The notes under the pieces were generated by a model. It saw nothing but the letters and a program-made list of their open reading frames with translations, did not search any database and was not told where the DNA came from. Source: Bacteroides stercorirosoris (GTDB taxonomy: Bacteria; Bacteroidota; Bacteroidia; Bacteroidales; Bacteroidaceae). From it: a stretch of 64,000 nt of DNA. Positions 9,704 through 17,526 of this stretch are shown here, in pieces. The translations under genes were made by a program, and so were the position numbers. The stretch's first letter is position 1; each line of letters opens with the position of its first letter. The stretch covers positions 1 through 64,000 of the forward strand of contig NZ_FQZN01000015.1 in NCBI RefSeq assembly GCF_900142015.1. Reading direction: 5' to 3'.

Positions 9704-10147
9704 GGCGGCAAAGATACAAAGAAGTATTCAATCCGGAACGAAAAGGAATGAAGCTTGTGGGCTGTAACCGCTTTTTTCTTCTTCCAACTGCTAATCCTTT
9801 TCTTAGGCATTCTTACACTTCTTTCTTCCTAAACTTAATAGTTTTGTATGTGAATAACTATTCTTTCCATCATGGGGTTCTTTTCTTTCCACCATGGATA
9901 AACTTTCTTTCCACCATGGTGGAAAGAAAAGAACCCCACGATGGAAAGAATAAATGTCTGCTACGTTTTTCATTAGCCGTCGCAGGAAAAACGGATAAAA
10001 GTGGCGGTGCGGCAACTTAGCAACATCTTTTCCGTGAGACTCTGTGTTATTCTGTGGTGAATCACATTCGTAACTGATTCATAACCTAATAAATAATGAA
10101 CTAATTCAATCTATGAATTGTATATTTAGTATATAGAGAATAAAGTT
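9704..10147. other. Intergenic region between priA and the DUF488 gene
   Basis: These 444 bases separate two divergent genes. The part nearest priA holds its probable -7 box. The middle (9801-10018) is occupied by a palindromic dispersed element described separately. The part from 10020 to 10147 is plain AT-rich upstream DNA for the DUF488 gene. No RNA gene is visible. Confidence 0.7.
9801..10018 (+). repeat. Dispersed palindromic element, copy 1
   Basis: About 218 bases that recur in reverse orientation at 29398-29617. The core is an inverted repeat: arms 9860-9897 and 9914-9951 match at 37 of 38 positions around a 16-base loop. It is built of TTCTTTCCACCATGG-like words and their complements. 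The tail 9952-10018 is not part of the stem but is clearly conserved in the second copy. Both copies start with TCTTAGGCATT in the same relative orientation. An open frame across the element ends at 10020 and is shared with copy 2. Confidence 0.85.
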
Positions 10148-10513
10148 ATGACGCAGATTAAAATCAAACGGGTATATGAAGATCCCAAGACAGTGGACGG
10201 CTGTCGTGTGCTGGTAGACCGTCTGTGGCCCCGTGGCATGAAAAAGGAACGTCTGAAATATGATGTTTGGGAAAAAGACATCACCCCTTCCCCCGAACTC
10301 AGGAAGTGGTTTCATGAAGACCCGGTAGAACATTGGGAAGGTTTCTCTGCTATGTACCAGAAAGAGTTGGAAACATCTGAAGCTGCACGAAACTTCCTCA
10401 CCAAAATCAAACCCTATAAAACGGTTACTTTGCTATATGCCTCCAAAGAACCTATCCGCAACCATGCCCGCATCCTGCAACAGTTTCTGGAAACACATCT
10501 TGGGGAATCGTGA
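10148..10513 (+). CDS. DUF488 family protein
   Basis: A 121-residue protein of the DUF488 family, recognisable by IKRVYEDPKTVDGCRVLVDRLWPRGM, then WEKDITPSPELRKWF and the C-terminal TLLYASKEPIRNHARIL. The family is widespread and its biochemical role is not established. No signal peptide or membrane segment is present, so it is cytoplasmic. The gene stands alone about 150 bases before the HipA-like gene and may have its own promoter in the AT-rich DNA at about 10080-10145. Confidence 0.88.
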   Translation: MTQIKIKRVYEDPKTVDGCRVLVDRLWPRGMKKERLKYDVWEKDITPSPELRKWFHEDPVEHWEGFSAMYQKELETSEAARNFLTKIKPYKTVTLLYASKEPIRNHARILQQFLETHLGES

Positions 10514-10661
10514 ATATTCACTATCTTTAAAGAAGATAAGCTGCATCTCAGCATAACTTTTTCATGCAAGCATGAAAGTTCTGCATTCGATTTGCATTAT
10601 CTTTGCAACTGCTGTTCCTCGAAAAAGCGGACAGCATAACCATTTTTCAGAAAGGACAACC

Positions 10662-11447
10662 ATGATAGAGTTGCGAACAGTCAACCTTACCCGTTATATC
10701 ACCCCTTTACGCGAAGGCGGCTCACTACCTGCGCTGGCAGAAGCTGACGACGAATTCAAGTACGTCGTGAAGTTTCGCGGTGCCGGTCATGGCACAAAGG
10801 CACTGATTTCCGAGTTGATTGGCGGAGAAGTTGCACGTGTGCTGGGATTCAGAGTGCCGGAACTGGTTTTTCTGAACCTTGACGAAGCTTTCGGTCGTAC
10901 CGAAGGAGATGAAGAAATACAGGATTTGTTGCAAGGCAGCCGTGGTCTGAACCTCGGACTGCATTTCTTGTCGGGAGCCCTGACCTTCGACCCCGTGGCA
11001 ACCCAAGTAGACCCCGACCTGGCTTCCCGCATCGTCTGGCTGGATGCCTACCTCACGAATATAGACCGCACTTTCCGCAACACCAATATGCTGATGTGGC
11101 ACAAGGAACTCTGGCTGATAGACCAGGGTGCTTCACTCTACTTCCATCACTCGTGGGAGAACTGGGAGAAGCATGCGGTAAGCCCCTTTGCCTATATCAA
11201 GAATCATGTATTGCTGCCCGAAGCGTCCCGGCTCGAAGAAGCCGATGCCGCCCTGCGCGTCCTGCTGACTGAGGAAAAGATACAGGAAATCGTCTCACTC
11301 ATTCCCGACGATTGGTTGCACTGGAACGACACCCATGAGACACCCGAAGAAATCAGAGACATCTACCTCCGCTTTCTGACCGAAAGGCGGGCCCATTCCG
11401 AAATATTTGTAAAAGAAGCGCAGAATGCAAGGAAAGCACTTATATGA
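10662..11447 (+). CDS. HipA-like kinase family protein
   Basis: From the ATG at 10662 the protein has 261 residues. It resembles the short HipA-like kinase family that lacks the HipA N-terminal subdomain. Visible motifs are KYVVKFRGAGHGTKALISE with a conserved Lys near residue 33, a helical segment IVWLDAYLTNIDRTFRNTNML corresponding to the catalytic loop (D-N-R, N-x-N), and LWLIDQGASLYFHH corresponding to the metal-binding Asp. An upstream ATG (10572) would add 30 residues with no family match. The next gene, a DUF3037 protein, overlaps its 3' end by 23 bases; this pairing recurs in bacteria as far as I recall. Substrate unknown. Confidence 0.8.
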   Translation: MIELRTVNLTRYITPLREGGSLPALAEADDEFKYVVKFRGAGHGTKALISELIGGEVARVLGFRVPELVFLNLDEAFGRTEGDEEIQDLLQGSRGLNLGLHFLSGALTFDPVATQVDPDLASRIVWLDAYLTNIDRTFRNTNMLMWHKELWLIDQGASLYFHHSWENWEKHAVSPFAYIKNHVLLPEASRLEEADAALRVLLTEEKIQEIVSLIPDDWLHWNDTHETPEEIRDIYLRFLTERRAHSEIFVKEAQNARKALI

Positions 11448-11808
11448 ATACGCAGTTATCCGCCTGGTTCCCAAAGTAGAACGTGAAGAGTTCTTCAATG
11501 TAGGCGTAATCCTTTTCTCGAAAAAGGCAAACTTCATCAAATCCGTTTGCCGGGTGAACGAGGAGAAGTTGAAGCTATATGTGTCCGAAGTAGACCGGGA
11601 ACTGGTGTTTGCACACTTGGATGTGTTCAACAAGATATGCTCAGGTGCCCGGGACGGCGGTCCCATTGCCCAGCTCGATGTTCCGGAACGTTTCCGGTGG
11701 CTGACAGCCGTGCGGAGTTCCTGCATTCAAACGTCCCGCCCACATGCCGGTTTCTCCGACGATCTGGACAGGACGTTAGAAAGATTATTCAAAGAATTGG
11801 TTTTATGA
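11425..11808 (+). CDS. DUF3037 family protein
   Basis: A 127-residue cytoplasmic protein with the DUF3037 opening YEYAVIRLVPKVEREEFFNVGVILFSK. It starts inside the HipA-like gene (23-base overlap in another frame), which suggests translational coupling and joint action. The family has no proven function. The pair might be a kinase with its substrate or regulator, which is inference. Its stop codon overlaps the stop of the convergent RecQ-like gene by six bases: the TTA leucine codon before its stop is the RecQ-like TAA on the other strand. Confidence 0.85.
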   Translation: MQGKHLYEYAVIRLVPKVEREEFFNVGVILFSKKANFIKSVCRVNEEKLKLYVSEVDRELVFAHLDVFNKICSGARDGGPIAQLDVPERFRWLTAVRSSCIQTSRPHAGFSDDLDRTLERLFKELVL

Positions 11809-14244
11809 CGGAGTAGCGTATTTCACTTTCAACTCCTCTACTCCCATTCCGGTGAAATAATCTTCAATAAAATTCCAGCGTTTCGTATCATCCATTCCGT
11901 CCGTTCCGAAGAAGAAGGAGAACAAATCTATCTGTTCTTGGAATATCTTTTCATTATTTTCAAGAATCAGATTATAGTATTCATCAGAAGACGCAATCCG
12001 CTCCAACGTTTCGGGCTCATCAAAAGTAACCGATACACAAGGCGTACCTCCACCTTCTACACTGAACGAAAGACAATCGAGCATAGAGAGCAGATTGAGC
12101 AACATATTCAGGTCAGAGAACGGTGTAGTATAGAACAGCAAACGATCTCCTTTTTCACCTACAATGCGCTGGCCAAACAGCTTCTGATAGCGGGACAACA
12201 ACAAATCGAAACCTTTTGTCACCGTGAAAGAAAGTTCGTTAGAATCTTTCTTCTTCACGCTGCTGATGTAACTCACACTACGTCCTTCTTCCGTACGCGA
12301 TTCTAACAATGAACCGATGAAACGTTTTGCCGACGGTACATCCATGTCATGTTCGGCAAACACCGCCCGTAATTCTTCTTCATCAAAGCGCCCTTTGGTT
12401 TTCCGGAGTTTGTCAACCAGCAATGTCTTCAAACTATTGAACAAGGCATCCATCCGCTGACGAATCACCGCCGCATCTTCTTTCAGCAATACTTCATGTT
12501 TGCCCACAGATACCGCACGCGAGCCTTCCCACAGTGTGCCGCCATTCAGTTTCTGCTTAAATTCCCTATATCCCAACTCTGCAAAACGTTCCTCCCAGAG
12601 TTTTTCCAGGCGTGCCGTGTATACATCTTCCGTACCGGGCACTTTCGTAAGATAAGCACTGAATTCATGAATAAAGGCGTCACCTGTCTTGTCTTGTATA
12701 TATCCCTCTGTAAGCAGATTCTGCGGACTTACTTCCAGCAATTTCTTGCCATAACGATGACTCAAATCATCCTCCAGCCACAGCAAAGCGGTCTTAATCA
12801 GCTGTCCCAGTTCCGCCTCATATTCCAGCTTATTCTTCATTCGCGGCAGCTTCACCACAAACTCAAAGTCAGACAAAGACACCAGCATTTCCCGCTTTCC
12901 GCCTTTCATCCGGTACACCTCCATCAACTTTTTCAGTATCAGCGACAATTGCTCCTGTGCGATATTGCCTGCCATGTGGAGGCGTTTCATATAATAAAAA
13001 TCCCGTTCGTGATAGTCCGTTGCCGAAACACCATGAATATCCATGTCGCGGGCTGCACGTCCGATTTCCTGTATATAATCGACAAACGTGCTGGATGGTG
13101 CCACATGATATACCCGGTCGATGTCACTGATATCCACACCCATACCGAAGGCTTTTGTAGCTACAATCATCCGCTTTTCGCCTTCTTTGAATTCCTGCAC
13201 AATCGCCGCCTTCTGCTCTTTATCCTTCTTACCATAATAAGAAGCCACCAAATGCCAGTCGGTCGATTTCACCCACGTCTTCAGGCGCATATCGATGCCG
13301 CCTGCAAAGGGATAATAAAGAATCGTTTTATGTCCGTCGAGGAAGTCCTCCACCCTTTCGGCCACTACACGCTGCTTGGCTTTATCATACGTTTCCCCTT
13401 CCTCTATCTCCATTTGGCGAATGTCGAAACCAATATTCCTGCGCTTCACCGTACCTGCATAAAGCACACAAGGTTCCATTTGTAGCGAACGGATCGTTTC
13501 GAACACCATATCGTTGCCGCCTTTCGGATTCCAGACCGCCGTAGCCGTCAGTGCAAAAAGCGGAAACGCATAGCCGAGGCTCTTCTTCAACCCCTGCAGA
13601 TAACGACCGAGGAACCAGTAATCCACACGGAATTCCTTACCCCAGGTAGTCACCGTATGGGCCTCGTCCACTACAACCAAACCGATACGACGTTCGCCCG
13701 CAAAATGCTTGATGTCATACGAAAGCAACAACTCCGGTGAAAGATAGAATAAATCCACTTCACCTTCACGCACTTGCCGGTACACTTCATTCTTTTGTTC
13801 GGGCGACAAGTCGGAAGAAGCATAAGCCACGCGCATATATCCCAGATCCTGCAAACTTTCCACCTGGTCTACAATCAGTGCTTTCAAGGGAGATACTACA
13901 ATGGTAAGCAATCCGTATTCATTGCCCAAATAGATGGCGGGCAACTGGAACAACAAGGATTTTCCTGCTCCAGTGGGTGCCGTCAGCAAAATGTTGTCAA
14001 CCTCTGTTTCCCCATTGCGCGCCTTCTCTGCTTCGGCAATGACACTTTCTATCAATTGCCCCTGCGAAATGTGAAGCGTGTCCTTCCCCTTGAACAAATC
14101 GTCGTACACTTCCAAGTCACGAAATTGTTCATACCCGTAAGTCTCTTTCAAAAGCGCATGTACCGCTTCCCGACAATCTCCGGGCAAATGCCGTTCTTTC
14201 AATTCCGGCAAGCGGCCTGCCGTTTCTTCTCGTGTTTCAGTCAT
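11803..14244 (-). CDS. RecQ-like superfamily 2 DNA helicase
   Basis: An 813-residue helicase. It shows Walker A TAPTGAGKSLLFQLPA near residue 88, VVSPLKALIVDQV, the DEAH box VVVDEAHTVTTWGKEFR, and FALTATA. Lobe two has VATKAFGMGVDISDIDRVYH and YIQEIGRAARD, which are RecQ-type motifs. The C-terminal 400 residues lack an obvious RecQ zinc site or HRDC domain, so this is a RecQ relative rather than canonical RecQ. Family members unwind DNA in repair and, in some loci, in defence. It converges on the HipA-like/DUF3037 pair with overlapping stops. A terminator of the upstream gene sits directly before its start. Confidence 0.87.
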   Translation of the reverse strand: MTETREETAGRLPELKERHLPGDCREAVHALLKETYGYEQFRDLEVYDDLFKGKDTLHISQGQLIESVIAEAEKARNGETEVDNILLTAPTGAGKSLLFQLPAIYLGNEYGLLTIVVSPLKALIVDQVESLQDLGYMRVAYASSDLSPEQKNEVYRQVREGEVDLFYLSPELLLSYDIKHFAGERRIGLVVVDEAHTVTTWGKEFRVDYWFLGRYLQGLKKSLGYAFPLFALTATAVWNPKGGNDMVFETIRSLQMEPCVLYAGTVKRRNIGFDIRQMEIEEGETYDKAKQRVVAERVEDFLDGHKTILYYPFAGGIDMRLKTWVKSTDWHLVASYYGKKDKEQKAAIVQEFKEGEKRMIVATKAFGMGVDISDIDRVYHVAPSSTFVDYIQEIGRAARDMDIHGVSATDYHERDFYYMKRLHMAGNIAQEQLSLILKKLMEVYRMKGGKREMLVSLSDFEFVVKLPRMKNKLEYEAELGQLIKTALLWLEDDLSHRYGKKLLEVSPQNLLTEGYIQDKTGDAFIHEFSAYLTKVPGTEDVYTARLEKLWEERFAELGYREFKQKLNGGTLWEGSRAVSVGKHEVLLKEDAAVIRQRMDALFNSLKTLLVDKLRKTKGRFDEEELRAVFAEHDMDVPSAKRFIGSLLESRTEEGRSVSYISSVKKKDSNELSFTVTKGFDLLLSRYQKLFGQRIVGEKGDRLLFYTTPFSDLNMLLNLLSMLDCLSFSVEGGGTPCVSVTFDEPETLERIASSDEYYNLILENNEKIFQEQIDLFSFFFGTDGMDDTKRWNFIEDYFTGMGVEELKVKYATPS

Positions 14245-14258
14245 AATGGAACAAATAT

Positions 14259-14313
14259 AAAAAAAGAGGCAGCCCTTTAACCCGTTGTAAACAGGTCTAC
14301 GGACTACCTCTTT
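14259..14313 (-). terminator. Rho-independent terminator after the DUF2795 gene
   Basis: On the minus strand, AAAGAGGTAGTCC (plus 14301-14313) pairs with GGGCTGCCTCTTT (plus 14264-14276), allowing G-U pairs, around a 24-base loop, and is followed by a run of T (A run at plus 14259-14265). It lies about 50 bases after the DUF2795 stop and just before the RecQ-like start, and so separates the two transcripts. Confidence 0.8.
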
Positions 14314-14361
14314 CTATGTGTTAACTACTTTGCAACCAGTGCAAAGCTTAAAAAAAGCGTA

Positions 14362-14583
14362 TCAATACTCCTCTTCGTTAAAGAAGAAATCCTCTTTACT
14401 TGGATAATCAGGCCAAATATCTTCGATGCTCTCATAAATATCGCCTTCATCTTCCATTTCCTGCAAATTTTCAATCACTTCAAGCGGAGCGCCCGAACGG
14501 ATGGCATAATCAATCAATTCGTCCTTGGTTGCCGGCCAGGGAGCATCTTCCAATTTAGATGCTAATTCCAATGTCCAATACAT
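14362..14583 (-). CDS. Small acidic DUF2795 protein
   Basis: A 73-residue acidic protein. The segment WPATKDELIDYAIRSGAPLE fits the DUF2795 fold, a small helical domain of unknown role, followed by an acidic tail ending DFFFNEEEY. It has no signal or membrane segment. It has its own terminator and lies about 70 bases downstream of the adenosyltransferase gene, on the same strand. Confidence 0.8.
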   Translation of the reverse strand: MYWTLELASKLEDAPWPATKDELIDYAIRSGAPLEVIENLQEMEDEGDIYESIEDIWPDYPSKEDFFFNEEEY

Positions 14584-14654
14584 AATCCTAAGTATTAAAA
14601 TTGTGAATATTAAGTCCTACTTTCTATTTTTCGGCAAAAGTATAATAAAATCTC

Positions 14655-15209
14655 TCACTTACAACTATTATCCCAAAATATTTCATCTTTTTTCTCATCC
14701 TGGTTGATTTTCCGTGACAAGACAAACAAATAATCGGACAAACGGTTCACGTAGGCGAGTAATTCAGGAGCAACCTCACATTGTTCCGCCAAAGCCAGGA
14801 TGCGACGTTCAGCCCTGCGGCAAACCGTACGGCAAACGTGACAAACAGAGGCACCGCGACTGCCACCGGGCAATATAAAAGCATGCAACGGGGGGAGAAG
14901 GTTATCCAAACGGTCTATTTCCTTCTCAATGCGTTCTATCTCTTCGGGGTGAATGATGCTGGCACACTTCAAATCCGTCTTTTCAAGATCAGTAGCCAGA
15001 TTGGAGCCGACTGCAAAAAGACGGTCCTGGATGTGGCGGACAAGTGTTTTGTCCTCTTCATCGGACAGATAAGTGATGAGCACGCCTAAGTTAGCATTCA
15101 ACTCATCCACTGTGCCATACGCTTCAAGACGAACGTGGGTTTTAGACACACGAGTGCCACCTACCAATGAGGTAGTACCTTTATCTCCGGTTTTGGTATA
15201 TATCTTCAT
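14655..15209 (-). CDS. Cob(I)alamin adenosyltransferase, PduO type
   Basis: A 184-residue enzyme that transfers the adenosyl group of ATP to cob(I)alamin to form adenosylcobalamin. Both family signatures are present: the N-terminal [19 protein letters not shown], which binds ATP, and [20 protein letters not shown] near residue 113 with the conserved Arg/Glu helix, which contacts cobalamin. Length is normal. No cobalamin riboswitch is evident upstream. The next gene upstream, a methyltransferase-like protein, is 40 bases away on the same strand. Confidence 0.93.
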   Translation of the reverse strand: MKIYTKTGDKGTTSLVGGTRVSKTHVRLEAYGTVDELNANLGVLITYLSDEEDKTLVRHIQDRLFAVGSNLATDLEKTDLKCASIIHPEEIERIEKEIDRLDNLLPPLHAFILPGGSRGASVCHVCRTVCRRAERRILALAEQCEVAPELLAYVNRLSDYLFVLSRKINQDEKKDEIFWDNSCK

Positions 15210-15249
15210 AACGATTAATGTTTATCACTATTGAAACGCCTAAAGATAA

Positions 15250-15882
15250 TCAAAAGTTGACAATATAGTCCTGTTTTATCTTAGTTTTATCAAAGAAGAG
15301 GATGCCGATATCATAAAGGTCGAACGTAATGCCCACTTTCTCATCCTGCATCATACGTTTCCAGAGCTTTTTCATTTGTGGAGTATATCTTATTCCCTCT
15401 ACAACAAAAACAGATTTCTTCGCAGTACGTATGGCGCAGATACGAAACACTTCCTCTACAAATTCCGGATGGCGGTAATCATGCAGATAAAGGAAGTCTA
15501 CGGGTACTCCGGCTTCCAGAAACAGTTCGGAAAGTTCGGATGCGGAAGTATAGTCCGCCCCTTCTTTTCCAGCTTTCAGATAAAGGGAAGAAGCAGCCAG
15601 TCTACCGGCATCTACAATAGTATCGGGCTGGGTATAGTTGACCAAGCGGAACAAAAGACGTTTCACTTTTTTCGATTCATACATCCAGTTTTTGTCTTTC
15701 TGTGAAGCCAGTTTTTTTTGTTCCACAGCCAGATCCTTATACCTATAATAAGGAGTACTCTCATAAATAACTTGCGTAATCAGGTTGAAGGCAAAAGGTG
15801 AATGTACCCCGTAACCGCAACGGTGACGAAAGCGGCTCAACCAGATGAAAGGGCGTTTCAAGGTTAGTGTGATACGGTTCAT
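15250..15882 (-). CDS. Methyltransferase-like protein of Bacteroidota
   Basis: A 210-residue cytoplasmic protein with the phrase CGYGVHSPFAFNLITQVIY near the start, typical of a Bacteroidota family annotated as class I SAM-dependent methyltransferases. The expected glycine-rich SAM loop after strand 1 is poor here: IVDAGRLAASSLYLKAG replaces a G-x-G-x-G pattern. The strand order after it (YTSASE, VDFLYLHDYRH, SVFVVEGIRY) still suits a Rossmann fold. It may have lost catalysis. It is 14 bases downstream of the serine hydrolase gene, on the same strand. Confidence 0.65.
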   Translation of the reverse strand: MNRITLTLKRPFIWLSRFRHRCGYGVHSPFAFNLITQVIYESTPYYRYKDLAVEQKKLASQKDKNWMYESKKVKRLLFRLVNYTQPDTIVDAGRLAASSLYLKAGKEGADYTSASELSELFLEAGVPVDFLYLHDYRHPEFVEEVFRICAIRTAKKSVFVVEGIRYTPQMKKLWKRMMQDEKVGITFDLYDIGILFFDKTKIKQDYIVNF

Positions 15883-15896
15883 AATCGATAAACTCT

Positions 15897-17420
15897 TTAA
15901 TTGGGTGCAAAGATAAATAAAACCTTTCCTTTAATCACCTTCGCCTCAGAGGAATAGTTTTCTTTTACCGTCAGCTGCACATTCTCCCCGTCAAAACGGA
16001 GAGCAAGATTGAGAGCTGTAATCCAGTTGACGTAATGAGCTTTCAGCTCCAATGTGGAAGGAGACGGCCAAGCATAACTTCCCGCCACATAAAAGGGGCC
16101 TTCTATTCCGTTAAAACGTCCCTTGGCTTCAATAGAATAAGGTGGATAGCTTTCGATAGAAGCCTTTTTCCACTGTTTATAGCCAAACAGGAGGTCATAC
16201 TTTGTTCCGTTAGTTTCCGTCACCGTCATTATCACTTCCTTCTGCTTAAAATGAAGTTCCAGAGACTGCCAGCCGAACTTATTCGGTTCAAGCATAATGC
16301 TTTTATCCGCATATTTTCCGACAAGGGACGAATTAGCCTTTCCCTGTACTACCGGCAACTGGTAAGAAGATTGTTTTTTCTGCAAGCGCTTATAGTCTTT
16401 CCCTGCTATCAGTGGCTGGTCATTTGTCACGGCAGGCAGCAGGCGGTTCCATACCAAGCGACGTTGCGTGGCTCCATCTATCAGGGTACATTCGGTGATG
16501 ACCACTACCATGTCCTTATCGGGTATGATAAGCACATATTGCCCCAAAGCTCCGTCCATACGGATGGCACCCGGATATTCGCAAAGCCACATCTGATAGC
16601 CATAACCAAAACTACCCGTATCCGATTGTTTCGCCATCATTTGGTCTACCCACCAGGCGGGAAGCAGTTGTTTACCCTTCCATACACCACGATTCAACAG
16701 CAACTGACCAAACTTTGCCAACGATTCACTCTGTACATACACTCCCCAGCCCCCGGTATTGATGCCCTCAGGACTGACTTCCCAAGATATATCGGTGATA
16801 TGCATCGGCTCAAAGAGTTTCATCCGAAGATAGTCCAACACCTTCATTCCGGTCACTTTCTGCACAATGGCGGAAAGAATGTAGGAACTCATGGAGTCAT
16901 AATCGAAATGCTCGCCAGGGACTTTTACCTGTTTTCCCAAATAACCTTTTATCCAGTCGGTACGGACATTACGCATATTCCAGTCCGGAGTAACACCGGA
17001 AGTCATGTTCAGTAAGTTACGGACGGTCATATCAGCAAGGTTTGCTGAAATGCTATCCGGAAGTTGGTCAGAGAAAAAAGAAGCAACACGGTCTGTCAGC
17101 CGCAGGCGGTTCTCGGAGATGGCAAGACCGACAGCGGCACTGACAAAGGTTTTAGAACAGGAAAATACGGTATGGCGATATTCCGGTGCGAAAGGCGCGG
17201 GATAGACTTCGGCAATGACTTTACCATGACGCAGCACCATTACACTGTGTATATCAGTTTTAGGCAGTCCCATCAGAGAGTCCATCAAAGCAATAACCGC
17301 TCCGGAAGGCACCCCTTCGGCTTCCGGCGTGGAACGTTCCAACTCACGGATTTGTGCACTGACCGTTGCGGATGCCAACAAGGAGAGCGCAAGAAAAAAT
17401 AAAGCAAGCTTGTTCTTCAT
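15897..17420 (-). CDS. Secreted serine hydrolase, class C beta-lactamase family
   Basis: A 507-residue protein with a signal peptide (KLALFFLALSLLASATVSAQ). The catalytic S-x-x-K appears as FSCSKTF near residue 87, and the second motif as YDSMSSY near residue 174. A C-terminal domain of about 150 residues after residue 350 is unrelated to the catalytic core. Relatives include esterases and D-amino-acid peptidases more often than true beta-lactamases, so substrate is open. A strong promoter (17459-17490, minus strand) lies about 40 bases upstream of its start. Confidence 0.87.
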   Translation of the reverse strand: MKNKLALFFLALSLLASATVSAQIRELERSTPEAEGVPSGAVIALMDSLMGLPKTDIHSVMVLRHGKVIAEVYPAPFAPEYRHTVFSCSKTFVSAAVGLAISENRLRLTDRVASFFSDQLPDSISANLADMTVRNLLNMTSGVTPDWNMRNVRTDWIKGYLGKQVKVPGEHFDYDSMSSYILSAIVQKVTGMKVLDYLRMKLFEPMHITDISWEVSPEGINTGGWGVYVQSESLAKFGQLLLNRGVWKGKQLLPAWWVDQMMAKQSDTGSFGYGYQMWLCEYPGAIRMDGALGQYVLIIPDKDMVVVITECTLIDGATQRRLVWNRLLPAVTNDQPLIAGKDYKRLQKKQSSYQLPVVQGKANSSLVGKYADKSIMLEPNKFGWQSLELHFKQKEVIMTVTETNGTKYDLLFGYKQWKKASIESYPPYSIEAKGRFNGIEGPFYVAGSYAWPSPSTLELKAHYVNWITALNLALRFDGENVQLTVKENYSSEAKVIKGKVLFIFAPN

Positions 17421-17458
17421 AACTATGTTGCATTAGACACTTATACGTTAACAACGTG

Positions 17459-17490
17459 CAAATGTAAAAGATTCAAATGCAACGGACAAA
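17459..17490 (-). promoter_or_regulatory. Bacteroides-type promoter of the serine hydrolase gene
   Basis: On the minus strand TTTG (plus 17487-17490), a 20-base spacer and TACATTTG (plus 17459-17466) match the Bacteroides primary sigma consensus (TTTG, 19-21 bases, TAnnTTTG) exactly. The expected start site leaves a leader of roughly 30 bases before the ATG at 17420. Confidence 0.8.
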
Positions 17491-17526
17491 TCCTCTGAAG
17501 ATTATTTCTGTCCGGCAATGAAATCA

